This document shows positions 33,501-47,800 of a DNA stretch of 64,000 nt, one piece after another. The notes beneath the pieces are model-generated. The model was given only the letters and a program-made list of their open reading frames with translations, was not told the origin of the DNA and searched no databases. Source of the DNA: Physella acuta. Its lineage: Eukaryota > Mollusca > Gastropoda > Physidae. The stretch spans positions 335,336 to 399,335 of the forward strand of contig NW_026731906.1 of assembly GCF_028476545.1 (NCBI RefSeq), written 5' to 3'. Numbering within the stretch: the first letter of the stretch is position 1; each line of letters opens with the position of its first letter. Both the position numbers and the translations under genes were made by a program.

Positions 33501-36500
33501 AATGACTCTACAGGTTAACTGGCTAAAACTTACCACTGGGAATGTGTGGTTCTCTCCAATGACTCTACAGGTTAACTGGCTAAAACTTACCACTGGGAAT
33601 GTGTGGTTCTCTCCAATGACTACAGGCTAACTGGCTAAAACTTACCACTGGGAATGTGTGGTTCTCTCCAATGACCCTACAGGCTAACTGGCTAAAACTT
33701 ACCACTGGAGCTGGTTCTCTCCAATGACCCTACAGGCTAACTGGCTAAAACTTACCACTGGAGCTGGGAATGTGTGGTTCTCTCCAATGACTACAGGCTA
33801 ACTGGCTAAAACTTACCACTGGGAATGTGTGGTTCTCTCCAATGACTACAGGCTAACTGGCTAAAACTTACCACTGGAGCTGGGAATGTGTGGTTCTCTC
33901 CAATGACTACAGGCTAACTGGCTAAAACTTACCACTGGGAATGTGTGGTTCTCTCCAATGACTACAGGCTAACTGGCTAAAACTTACCACTGGAGCTGGG
34001 AATGTGTGGTTCTCTCCAATGACTCTACAGGTTAACTGGCTAAAACTTACCACTGGGAATGTGTGGTTCTCTCCAATGACTACAGGCTAACTGGCTAAAA
34101 CTTACCACTGGGAATGTGTGGACTCTCCAATGACTCTACAGGCTAACTGGCTAAAACTTACCACTGGAGCTGGTTCTCTCCAATGACTACAGGCTAACTG
34201 GCTAAAACTTACCACTGGGAATGTGTGGTTCTCTCCAATGACTACAGGTTAACTGGCTAAAACTTACCACTGGGAATGTGTGGTTCTCTCCAATGACTCT
34301 ACAGGTTAACTGGCTAAAACTTACCACTGGGAATGTGTGGTTCTCTCCAATGACTACAGGCTAACTGGCTAAAACTTACCACTGGAGCTGGGAATGTGTG
34401 GTTCTCTCCAATGACTCTACAGGTTAACTGGCTAAAACTTACCACTGGGAATGTGTGGTTCTCTCCAATGACTACAGGCTAACTGGCTAAAACTTACCAC
34501 TGGAGCTGGGAATGTGTGGTTCTCTCCAATGACTCTACAGGTTAACTGGCTAAAACTTACCACTGGGAATGTGTGGTTCTCTCCAATGACTACAGGCTAA
34601 CTGGCTAAAACTTACCACTGGGAATGTGTGGACTCTCCAATGACTCTACAGGCTAACTGGCTAAAACTTACCACTGGAGCTGGGAATGTGTGGTTCTCTC
34701 CAATGACTACAGGCTAACTGGCTAAAACTTACCACTGGAGCTGGGAATGTGTGGTTCTCTCCAATGACTACAGGCTAACTGGCTAAAACTTACCACTGGG
34801 AATGTGTGGTTCTCTCCAATGACTCTACAGGTTAACTGGCTAAAACTTACCACTGGGAATGTGTGGTTCTCTCCAATGACTACAGGCTAACTGGCTAAAA
34901 CTTACCACTGGAGCTGGTTCTCTCCAATGACTACAGGCTAACTGGCTAAAACTTACCACTGGGAATGTGTGGTTCTCTCCAATGACTCTACAGGTTAACT
35001 GGCTAAAACTTACCACTGGGAATGTGTGGTTCTCTCCAATGACTACAGGCTAACTGGCTAAAACTTACCACTGGGAATGTGTGGTTCTCTCCAATGACTC
35101 TACAGGCTAACTGGCTAAAACTTACCACTGGAGCTGGGAATGTGTGGTTCTCTCCAATGACTACAGGCTAACTGGCTAAAACTTACCAATGGGAATGTGT
35201 GGTTCTCTCCAATGACTACAGGCGAACTGGCTAAAACTTACCACTGGAGCTGGGAATGTGTGGTTCTCTCCAATGACTCTACAGGTTAACTGGCTAAAAC
35301 TTACCACTGGGAATGTGTGGTTCTCTCCAATGACTACAGGCTAACTGGCTAAAACTTACCACTGGGAATGTGTGGTTCTCTCCAATGACTACAGGCTAAC
35401 TGGCTAAAACTTACCACTGGAGCTGGGAATGTGTGGTTCTCTCCAATGACTCTACAGGTTAACTGGCTAAAACTTACCACTGGGAATGTGTGGTTCTCTC
35501 CAATGACTACAGGTTAACTGGCTAAAACTTACCACTGGAGCTGGGAATGTGTGGTTCTCTCCAATGACTACAGGCTAACTGGCTAAAACTTACCACTGAA
35601 GCTGGGAATGTGTGGTTCTCTCCAATGACTCTACAGGTTAACTGGCTAAAACTTACCACTGGGAATGTGTGGTTCTCTCCAATGACTACAGGCTAACTGG
35701 CTAAAACTTACCACTGGGAATGTGTGGTTCTCTCCAATGACTCTACAGGTTAACTGGCTAAAACTTACCACTGGGAATGTGTGGTTCTCTCCAATGACTC
35801 TACAGGTTAACTGGCTAAAACTTACCACTGGGAATGTGTGGTTCTCTCCAATGACTACAGGCTAACTGGCTAAAACTTACCACTGGGAATGTGTGGTTCT
35901 CTCCAATGACTCTACAGGTTAACTGGCTAAAACTTACCACTGGGAATGTGTGGTTCTCTCCAATGACTACAGGCTAACTGGCTAAAACTTACCACTGGGA
36001 ATGTGTGGTTCTCTCCAATGACTCTACAGGCTAACTGGCTAAAACTTACCACTGGAGCTGGGAATGTGTGGTTCTCTCCAATGACTACAGGCTAACTGGC
36101 TAAAACTTACCACTGGGAATGTGTGGTTCTCTCCAATGACTACAGGCGAACTGGCTAAAACTTACCACTGGAGCTGGGAATGTGTGGTTCTCTCCAATGA
36201 CTCTACAGGTTAACTGGCTAAAACTTACCACTGGGAATGTGTGGTTCTCTCCAATGACTACAGGCTAACTGGCTAAAACTTACCACTGGGAATGTGTGGT
36301 TCTCTCCAATGACTACAGGCTAACTGGCTAAAACTTACCACTGGAGCTGGGAATGTGTGGTTCTCTCCAATGACTCTACAGGTTAACTGGCTAAAACTTA
36401 CCACTGGGAATGTGTGGTTCTCTCCAATGACTACAGGTTAACTGGCTAAAACTTACCACTGGAGCTGGGAATGTGTGGTTCTCTCCAATGACTACAGGCT

Positions 36501-38821
36501 AACTGGCTAAAACTTACCACTGAAGCTGGGAATGTGTGGTTCTCTCCAATGACTCTACAGGTTAACTGGCTAAAACTTACCACTGGGAATGTGTGGTTCT
36601 CTCCAATGACTACAGGCTAACTGGCTAAAACTTACCACTGGGAATGTGTGGTTCTCTCCAATGACTCTACAGGTTAACTGGCTAAAACTTACCACTGGGA
36701 ATGTGTGGTTCTCTCCAATGACTCTACAGGTTAACTGGCTAAAACTTACCACTGGGAATGTGTGGTTCTCTCCAATGACTACAGGCTAACTGGCTAAAAC
36801 TTACCACTGGGAATGTGTGGTTCTCTCCAATGACTCTACAGGTTAACTGGCTAAAACTTACCACTGGGAATGTGTGGTTCTCTCCAATGACTACAGGTTA
36901 ACTGGCTAAAACTTACCACTGGGAATGTGTGGACTCTCCAATGACTCTACAGGCTAACTGGCTAAAACTTACCACTGGAGCTGGTTCTCTCCAATGACTA
37001 CAGGTTAACTGGCTAAAACTTACCACTGGGAATGTGTGGACTCTCCAATGACTCTACAGGCTAACTGGCTAAAACTTACCACTGGAGCTGGGAATGTCTG
37101 GTTCTCTCCAATGACTCTACCACCAGCTGAAACACCAACAATGTGGTTAGAGGACAGGTCCCTGTAGGTGGATGCTGACACAAAAGTGATGGATCTTTTC
37201 TGTAGAGTGCTTAAAACTGCTTGGTTGTCCACTGGAGCTGACTATTGAGAAAACAAAAAAAAACAGAACAATGAATCATCAAAATAAACAGTTTTATGTG
37301 TGGGGACAATAGAACCTGCAAAGAGGAAGTAAAATATTTAAGTGTAGGCCCTATTAGTTTTTGTTTTAAAAGTGTGCAATGCCAATTAAAAAAAGAAAAA
37401 TATTTTTTTTTTAAAAGGAGTGAGTTAATTTTAATAATGTAAAGTTTCTAGCACACAGATATAAGGTTTCATCAGAGTTTCAAAAAGATATACTAGCTTA
37501 ATAAAGAAAATATATTTAAAATTTAAGCCATCTTATTACAAAAGTTATTTTAAATCATAACATATAATGAAAGAGTATGAAATCAGAGAAACTAAGTAAG
37601 TTAGTCATATGTGTATACATTTGTTTTATAAAACAGCAACTAAAAGAATTGAAATTTCATTTCACATTTTAAAAAAAAAATTCTAGATGCAGGAGTAGGC
37701 CTATTAATTAGTAATAAACATTTAATTATTTTCAAATAAATTTAATTAAACTCCAAAAATAGCTTTAGAGCAGTGGTTCTTAACCTTTTTGAAAATACTG
37801 AACCCCACTAGTTTTATATTCAGCGAACACTTCTTTATAGTTCTATCATATGCAATGACAAAATCTGACGGTGAATCTTATAAGTCAGGTGTGTGTCTTG
37901 ACCCCTGCCAAACCCCTAAGACTGTCTTACTGAACCCATGGGGTTCGATCAAACCCAGGATGAGAACCACTGCTTTAGAGGCCTGAAGATTAAGTTACCT
38001 CTTGTTTAGACAAGAGACAGATGACCTTAGTTGCGCCATCCCTGAAGGGATACTGACTGGCCATTAACAGAGCGGAGTCTGCTGAGGTTTGTGTCCAGCC
38101 CTGCCTCACCTTCAGTCTCATGAAGTGAGAGGACACTTTCACTGTGTCCATGATCCTGCAGGGGAGGTGACTGGGTTAAAGTTACTTCTTTAGACAAAAC
38201 ATACTTATAATTACTTATACAAATGTTTGTTTATAAACTGTATCTATTGAGAAGCAAAACAGTTAAGTTTTAAATAACTGATGAGAAAACAGAGAATTGT
38301 TTTTTTTTTCTATTCTGTTTCGCTGCCTGGTCATGATAAGTCACAATGTTTTTATTTTAAATTAAAATCTAAGATTTTTTTTATAATTGTAATTCCACTT
38401 GCTGTATCCTTCCCAGGCAGTGTTTCATTTAGATATTTTTCTCTGGGAGGAGGGAGGGGGAACTTAGAATTTTCAATGGAAGTGGCACAAAATTATAGGG
38501 GGCAGACACTCACACTGGATGCCAGCAAGAAACTCTGTTCCCATGGTTTTTATAATAATGTACATCTACATTTGTAAACCTTAAACCAAGAAATAATGGA
38601 GATTTTAAAATTATATTAACAAGAACCTTACTTTCCATTCCAAATATGAGATTTAGGATTTTGCCATTCTCCCTCTCCACCAAAAGTGACAATGCCAACT
38701 TTTAAATCCAAGTGAGTCATGTTTTTTAGTAACTGGCTTGGAATGAATTGCTTATGGAATGTTGAATGGTGCAGAGACATTACAAAAACAATATCCAATC
38801 CAGATTTCTTAAAACATTTGC
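30526..38821 (-). CDS. Lipid transfer protein: C-terminal von Willebrand A-like domain exons
   Basis: Exons 5' to 3': 38632-38821, 37999-38155, 37080-37241, 30526-30678 (stop at 30526-30528). They read LDIVFVMSLHHSTF, LKVGIVTFGG, FRDGATKVICLL, ITFVSASTYRD and IVLATGGMWLDL, which is the strand order of a vWA fold. The metal site DxSxS is not kept (D...MSLHHS), so metal-dependent adhesion is unlikely. A vWA-like tail after vWD is not the textbook layout for this superfamily. The last intron (30679-37079) is mostly a tandem array. Confidence 0.78.
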
Positions 38822-41800
38822 CTGAAAAGATATTTATATCCTATATGAAATTCATTTTAATACTTACTTTTTTCTGGTTTTACAACATAATAATGAGAGT
38901 TAAAGTTTATATGATTCATTGACCTCTGCATATGAAGGGATAGTGTGGTCAGCACTATGCCCAGCCACCTTTGTTCCCTAAGTAAGTTAGGTACCCATCA
39001 GAGCTGGGTGGACTCGCAGATGTTCCACTTATTTGAACCCGGATTCGCACTCGAATAAGTCTTATAACTCTAAATTACTTTTTAAAATTTGAACTTAAAA
39101 AAAATTAAATATAAATATAATACAATTGGAGTGTCAAACAATGGAATTAATTTGGTTAGCTACTAAATGTAACATCAGTGAAAACAAGTCAGCAAGAAAA
39201 TTAACAGAGCAGACATAGTATGGAATTAGTAGTTTAATGTCATATCACATGAGAATTATAATGGAGAAAATAAAACTAAAACTTACAAGTCTGTGGCAAG
39301 CTGATCTGGATTCCTTTATACAGGCATGCAGTAACATAAGCATTTATTATGCTACACCCAGATTTACCTTGACAAATAGCTGTATGACACTGAAGCTGGA
39401 ATTAATTAATTAAGAAAAAATTAATTGTACACTTAACTGCTTTTCACTTGTATATAACAAAATGGGACAGCGTGGTCTAGCGGAAGAGCGCTAGACTACT
39501 AACCCGAAAGTCTCAAGTTTAAATCTAGGTTTAAGTCAGTGGAATGTTCCTGAGTCCAGCCAGCTCTGATCGGTAACTGACTCATGTTAGGGAAAGTGCA
39601 GACAGCTGGGCATAGTGCTGACCAAATTATCCTTTTGTTTGCCAATGTGAAAAAACATCTGCCCAATGGATTGTTAGGATCAAAGAGGAATCTTTACTTC
39701 TTTACATAACAAAAACTCACAAGAAATGGTTGTGGGTCCAGAGCCGTGAAACATGGCATGAAAGTTGAATTTAGATCAGTGAGACTTTGACAAATATTTT
39801 CAGCAGACCCATTACAAATTGTTGAGGTCTGAGAGCTGTTGATGGTACATTTTTCATTCTGTGTCAGTTCATAACTGTTCTGTAAGCTGATCACATCTTC
39901 AGCCATACTTCCGTTGTACAAAACAAAATCGTCGCCTATTTCTTTATTGTTGGTGCCTGTGTTCAACAACATATTAAGTAGGAGAAGTCACTCATAAACA
40001 TTATGTTGTTGGCTATATCAGCATTTTTTTAAATGTAATTTTTTTTAAGCAGAAAGCTATTGCAGATTATTGTTATTATCTTAACAGTATTCAAACATTT
40101 TAAGAAAATATAACAAACTTTACCCATCAAACCCAATGAAGCATTGTTTAGAATTCTGTCCAATGTGATAATGTAAAAATCATGGTTTAGATTGAAAACC
40201 ACTTTAGCTAGTCCAGACCTAAGTGTTAGGTGGAGCTCTCCATCATGTAAAGCAAGAGAAATCTGACCATCGGAATCCGTGTAAGGAATATGACTAAAAT
40301 GCACAAAAATAACCATTTAATATATAAAACATCTTAAACTGACATAATAAATACTTTTGACTTACAAAAGATAATACTGACTAAAACATCTTAAATAGAC
40401 ATATTAAATACTTTTGATTTACAAAAGAGAATACTGACTTGATAACTTCATGACCTATGGAAGCAATAGTACCATCCCTGGCTAGAGTGATGCCATATTT
40501 TCTTGTTAATGCAGTTAAACCATCTTTAGTGTACAGTAACCCAAACTGGCCATGTCTGAAATCTGCTCCAAGTAAATATGTACAGCTTGTGTGTGGAGGA
40601 CCTGATGAAAGCAATTTTGATTTCCATATTTGAAGATCAATGTATAAACTTGACCTTATTTTAAACAATCCTTTTAAGCAATAAAGTACTAGATTACCTT
40701 GTATATCATAAACATTGCCATCAAACGTTTTGATTCTGTATCCATCCATAATAACACCAACATCCTTTTTTACTTTGCGATCCATCACTCCTTGTATTTC
40801 TTTTTTTATCATCACTATATTTGGTTTCCCTTGTGTGCTCTTTTTGTTAACAAAACAATCAGAATTTCATATCATGCCATTTTTCTATTTTAATTTGTTT
40901 TGGACTCAAAAATATTTACATGTACAGTATTGAAAGGTCCAGCCTTATGTATATGAAATGACAGTTTATAACTGGAATAGCTTAACTGTTATCCCTGCAA
41001 ATAAATCCTCAGATTGATATAACTCAGGTTTATCTTTACAAACTTCTACATACAATGTAGTATGTATCTTAGGCCAGAATTATTTGTTATAGTTTTAAAC
41101 TTGAAAAACTTACTGAAAACAATGGTGAAACAAAGTACAGTGGAGCAGAGAATGTGATATTTTTAGTTGTCCTGACTGTCTGTAGAGTTGGGTAAACATA
41201 GGCCTTTGCAAACTGGCGAGCGAAGTAGGGCGGGTGTAGAGTTAACTGGGACAACATCTTTGAGAGTGTGACTGCAGCAGAAGCTAGGCCTTCATCAACT
41301 TGGCTTGATTTGATGAATTGAACTGTGTTTATTGTAGCAAAATGGGTTGTTGTTTTTTTGTAATGGCAATGTAACAACAATGTTTATAAAAACTGTATTT
41401 ATTAGGTTATTTAAAAAAAACTTTTTTTTTAATTTGCTGACTGTAATATCCATTATTTTTTTTTGTAAATTTTTTTTTTAAACACTAGAAATTCATTTCA
41501 TTAATAATTAGGGATTTAAAAAGATATTATTGCAAGTTTGAGTTGTTCCATGTTAAAGCCTTTGTTCCCATGATAACAACAGATGTAGACAACAATAAGG
41601 AAGAATATAATTTTATACTTCAAGCCTGCCAATTTTTACCTGAAGGTAAGTTTGACCAAATCTTATTCAAGCTATCTACCAACCCAAGGCCTAGCTTGCA
41701 CAGTGGAGGCATGCCTGTTCTTGATGCACAATGAAGCTTGGTTTTTACAAGGCCTTCAAAGCTCTGAAAAAAATTATCAGTATTTAATTTCACCTGTATG

Positions 41801-44800
41801 TTTTTAATCCTTCTTTCCTTAACCACTTTATGCATGGGGATGAAATTTCTATTACTGTTTTCATTTCGTAACTTTAAAATAACATACCACAGTATTTTAA
41901 AGATTTGTAGGCTTTAAATAAGAGGGTGCAAGCTATTATCAGCAGTATAAAAACATTGGAAATTTTAAAGAATAAGAAAATGTCACAAGGGATTGCGTAG
42001 GCCTACTTTACACATAGATAGAGACAGAGGGTGTGTTGTGATGCATATTCTGTGAGTACAAATTGGTGCGAACACAGTTTTTTCGATACTATATAATATA
42101 CTGACAATGTTAGTACTTTGAATTTTAAAAAATAAAGAAATAAGTATCCTGTCTGGTATATTTGAGTGAAATGCCCACTATAATGGTATGGAAAGGTGAA
42201 GCCCTCTCACAGCAGTCTTAACAGGGTGGCTTATCATCTGTTGTATTGTATGATGTAAAGTGATGCAGAGCATATAACACTGCATTTAAATAACTTTTTC
42301 CTTATTTCTTCTGAAAAATTCTGCTATGTAGAATGGATGGATGAGTGTGTTGACAGCACTGGCTTACTCTTTTGTTCTTTGAATCATAAAATACCACACT
42401 GCATTTGTTTCCTATGAAGATTTTATATGATGATAGGCCTATATAATTTTTTCTAAAGTCATGTTTTTGTGGATAGTTGTAGCAGTATCAAATGGTATCT
42501 TGGCCATAGTGGGTGGTTTTAAGAAGTGTAACATAGGGTAGTGGTCTATAAAAATAAAATAATATAAAAAATTATGTCTGATTGGACTTTGTCCAAAAAA
42601 AGTCATTTTTAAAAATTGTTATATTATATGTGCATTATCCCTTACAATGTAAATTTACTGATGAAAATGCTCTTGGAGTTAAGGGAGGGTCACCCAACTG
42701 TAATAAACTAATGTAAAAAGTGTTGGAGAATTGCTTTTACAAGTTTGCATTTTGATCTTATAACTGTTACGGGTGAGTCTGTTTACCTGATTTATAAAAG
42801 GTATGATTTTGTCCTTGAACTCTGCCCTTATGTTATAAGCTAACATCTGACCTAAATAGGTGACATCAGTGCTGAGTTTTCTGAGCAGCAACTCTTCAAC
42901 CTGGTGACTTTGCTGTAGAATCTGGTCAGACAAATGTAGGGCAAGGGTCAAAGTTTGACCCCCAGTCACCTCCACAGTGCCAGTTAAAAGGTTATTTGTT
43001 TCAGTCAAGTTTCCGTCAGGCTGGGGATGAAATAAGGCTGGCTCTGAACAGTGCAATGGTTTCTCTTCAGAATTAGTCATAGTATTGAATGCTTAAGTTC
43101 TAGACTGAAATATACATAAATTAAAAAAAACTATTGCAACAGCCAATAGAGAAAGACATCTCCGTAAATGGGGATGGATCAGACACAAATTAAGAAGAGA
43201 AAAAGAAAACATCGCAAAACAAACTATGGACTGGAATCCCCAGGGAAAAAGGCTGGTGGACCGGCCAAGGAAAACAAGGAGAAGAACAGTTGAAGAAGAG
43301 GTGAAAACAGCTGGGCTCACATGGGCACAGATTAATGAGCAGCCCAAAACCGAGTCCGCTGGAAATGTGTGGTTGCAGCCCTTTGCTCCCCAGGGGCCAC
43401 AAAGGAATGATGATTATGATGATGAATGATAATAGAATAATTATAGACTGAAATGCATTTGAATAGAAATCTACTGAAACATAAGTTATAGATTGAAATA
43501 TAGATGAATAAAAACAGCTACTGATGTTTAAGTTATAGATGGAAATATATATGAATAAGAAAATTACTGACACTTAAGTTATAGGATGAGTTATATGCTG
43601 CATGAATAAAAAACATAATGTTATCAAAAATATTTTTTAATTGCTAGAAAAATGTTTTAGTTTGCTTTTTTTTAGAATAGTACATATTTTAAGAAACAAG
43701 TAAGCTAAAGCTAAATATAAATCTACGGTATCTTTAACTTGCAAAATATATACGATATATTACATTTTAAAGTTTTTATTTTTTTTCTTAATGTCTATTG
43801 ACAATTCTTAAGATAAAAAGAATTTATAATAAATGAAGTTTTACTGTAAAACTAAAAGTGACATCTAAAAATGCTCTTACTGATACTGCCTTCATTTCAA
43901 CCTGTACTTTTGTAGGTCTCATTACAGTAAATTGTAGTTGGAATCCAGAATCATCACTGTACAGGAGTGTTAGAGCAAATTTTGGAGGCTGATTTTTTTT
44001 CAAACTAACTGAGGCTGCCAACTTGATATTTCCAAGCAATGATAGACTCTTAAATTTGGTAATTAAATTAATTAATGATAATAGAATAATTTACATATTA
44101 AAATACATAGAAATACACCAATTATAATAAATAAATAAAAAAGCTATAAGCCTTTGAAATAAGTTATTAATCATTTTATTAAAAATTCAACTATCAACAC
44201 TTTCAACAAGTAAATAATGTTGCATACAAAAAACACTGGTGTATTTTCGATGAGCATAAGCTGTTATATTCTTTTTGTAAAAAAAACTAAATATTTCACA
44301 ATTTTCACAATGATCTTAACTTTTATTTATTAAGCGGAAACTCTAAATTAAAAACAATAATACAGAAAACAGAATACAAAAAGGAACAAATTTTTGTAAA
44401 TTTTTCAACAAGTGTTCTCTACTATATGCCAGCTGACCAAATCCCTCATCACACATATGACTAACAAAACTAACTCTGATCCATCATTCATAATAAACTT
44501 TTATAGTGTGTAAAAATGTAAATCTCAACAATTTGTTACCTTTCCTTCCACGATTACATCCCCTAAAATCTTCATACCATTGACATCATTGTGCTTCTTG
44601 AGAAGAATCAAATAGTTCACAAATGTGTTGCTCATGTTCATTTTTGTTATCAGGTCAGTGCTATTAACATCACTGGACTCTAAAATTATAACAATAACAA
44701 CAAATATCTTTTGACTTACATAAAAAACTAAAACAAAATATTAAACTGTTACTTTTAATTTTTTTAATTTTACAAAATGAACGTAAAGACATTTTTTTTT

Positions 44801-47800
44801 AAATTTAAAACTTATAGTAATAAAAAGTGCACAGTGTTTAAATTTACAAATGAAGTGACTGCACTCATAGTTTTAGAAATGTTCAACTTACCGTGATATA
44901 TTAAATCAAAGTTAGGAATATTAGAGTGCAACAAAGCATGAGCACGTACAATATGATTGAACTCAGAAACCTTGGTGTAGTTTATATGATGTGTAAAGTT
45001 GGTTCTGGGTGACTTGAGTAAAACATCATACTCAAAATGCTGGTAGTGCTCAAAATCTAGACGAAAGTTGAAAGACCTGTCCAGGGTATGATCCCGTCTT
45101 TCTATCAGGGTCCAGTTGTGCTGGTGATAAATCACCTTTGGAGTGATCATGTGATCTACATGCCAGTTAAAGTTCAAATCATATATGTTGTCTGATATGA
45201 AGCCACTTATCCACTTTCTGTTGTTGAAAAAAATTTGTTAGATCAGTATTTACCATAAATGGCAGTCACACTTCTTGTTTTATTTTAACCATTTTATTAA
45301 AAGATTAGAGCAAACTTATTAGAAATTGGATGCTTAAAACAATTCTTATTTACTCAATATATTTCTGTGCATTCAACTTTTTAAAATTTATCTTTAACAA
45401 TGAGAAGAAAAAAATGAGTATTGAGGTGGGGGTTTTTAAAATTGTAATTAATGAGTAACATTATTGAACACAAATTACCTCTGCCCCATGAACACAGTTC
45501 CATTTGTGAGCAGTTGAGTGTCCCCATCTCTAGGAGCCTTGACTTCACCCAACCACTGAAACTCTAGTCCAGCTATCTTTCCTCCTACTTTGTAAAATTG
45601 CTTTTTCACCTCAAAATCAATGCCTAAACTCCATTTGGGTGAAAACCAGAATGGAACCTGAATATTTATATATTAAAATGTAAAAGTTACACCAAGGAAT
45701 TGTAAAGCAATTAAGATCATAATTATTTTAAATGACAATTTTCAAAAATTAGTTTTGAAAATTGTATTAAATTATAGGTATGAGATTTGCTTCCAATAAA
45801 GATTTTTAAAAATATTTAGTCATTATACACTGACCTCTTTTTATTTTTTAAATCAGAAAGGATATTTGATGAAACACATTATTTTACTACAGCCACTACA
45901 TATAAATAATAATTGAGTGGTCCTACACTATAAAAACTGTTCACTACCTTCTTTTTGTTATGAAGTTTATTGGTCTCTGATGTTGTTATTTTATTATGTT
46001 CATTGCTCCCAAAGGGTTTTTCTATTTTGCTTAATTTTTGAGTCTGTGAAACAAGTTGCTAAAAAAATTAAATTGTTGCACAAAATGGTCAACCAAATCA
46101 AACCTAACTTAATTCTAATTATACTAAGGTTTTTGAATTTTTAGATAACAGTTCTATTTTAAGCATTACTTATAATATTAAACTTAAATCTTAAAACACA
46201 AAAAACTTACATTCTTTTTTTGGCATCTTTTATCTAAACATTCATAGATGATGTCACAATGAATCAACAAGTTTTTTAATGGCTTAGGCTCTGATTCCAT
46301 GACCTGACCATGCAACAGCACATCAAACTTTTCTTTGTTAACAAGATGAAGACTATAGTTGTATTTCATGTGGCCTGGGCTTGACACATTGGAAACATGG
46401 GAGTACATTTGGTAGAAGTCCTTAAGAAATGAAATAAAATTATATTTTATGATTAGTCTTTTTGTTAATTTTAAAGTCAACCATTAGAATGATGAAAAAA
46501 AATCTGTTTGTGAAACTGATTATGTACAATAAGTAAATAAAATATAAAAATTCATCTGTAAAGAACAATTACTATTTTTTTAAACAAAGTAAAAGCAGTA
46601 CAAAGACTCAGTTGTAGAATAACTGTTTAAATAGATAGGTAAATTTAATGTTTAATATTTAGATTATAAAACTAATTAAAATACAAGTGGTATGTTTAAC
46701 CATACCTGTTTGTCCCTATGAGTCCATGTCACATTGGTAAATCTATCAGCTGCTTTTGTGTCTGCAATCATTTCTGTTGTTTGTGTTATGTTGTGATCTA
46801 AAGCAGAAAGTATGAAATATGCTTATATATTTTTAATCTACAGAATACTTTTCTTTAAAAATATGTACAGAAATTTTAAAATAGACACAATTATTTCATC
46901 AGACTATTGTTATTTTAACTGTGTGCTGAAACTGCCAAAAGTAATTAAAACTGCTTGCTTAACCTGGCAATAATAAGATGCTTTTGAAGAAGGCTTTCCA
47001 GGTTTTTTCCAAAGGTGTTTGAGAGTCACTCATCTCTAAATGTAATGAAAATGCTGATGTGTGGTCACTGACTTCAGCAGTTTGAGGAGAAGGGTGTAGC
47101 TGGTAAAATAGCCTGAGTATTGGCTCACTTTAAATGAATGAAACAATAAAAAAAAATGTGTTTCACAAAAAAAGTTCAAAGTAATTTCTAAAAATTTATT
47201 TTTCTGATTTTAAAAACAATTATTTACAAAGAATAATAATAATTGCTTAGGGAATTTAAATATATTAATATATTAATAATTAGATTATAGGATAATCTAA
47301 AAAATAATATTTATGTTTTACCAATAATATTTCAAGACTATATCCTTAACATGGTTTGTAGGAATGGGTATGCTATCTATCACTTTGAAATCCACAGACA
47401 AAACTCCTAGACTAACATTAAGATGGAATGTTTGCTCAATTTCTTGAAAAACCACCGTATTATTAAACTGCAATATCCCATTCTTTATCCTGTGATATCC
47501 AAATTTCTGTTTAGAATATACATGCTTTATTAATAAAATACAGAATAGCATGTATACAAAATTATCATTTCAGAGTAGATTATTTTAGTTTTAAGACAAT
47601 GTTTAACTAAAATGAAAATAAGAATAGGTAATAATTACCTCAAATATTAGAGAGTTCAATGTTTTGCTTTCCTGTCTCAGCACAGAGGCCAGAGTATAAT
47701 TATAATGTGAGCCATTGTTAAAACGGTTGTATCCAAACATATAACTGATGGAAGCATCCGGTACCTGACAAGTCAGATCTATGGCACCAGTCAGATCATC

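Noticed and set aside
31433-36752. Open frames repeating VSFSQLACRVIGENHTFP
   Set aside because: They are translations of the donor-array units on the minus strand; each unit contains a splice donor and unit lengths vary out of frame. Not a repeat protein gene.
31396-37079. Regular repeats resembling a CRISPR array
   Set aside because: Units are directly adjacent with no unique spacers, and the setting is an animal intron.
43226-43429. 67-codon plus-strand frame as a host gene
   Set aside because: It is the C-terminal tail of a LINE reverse transcriptase fragment.
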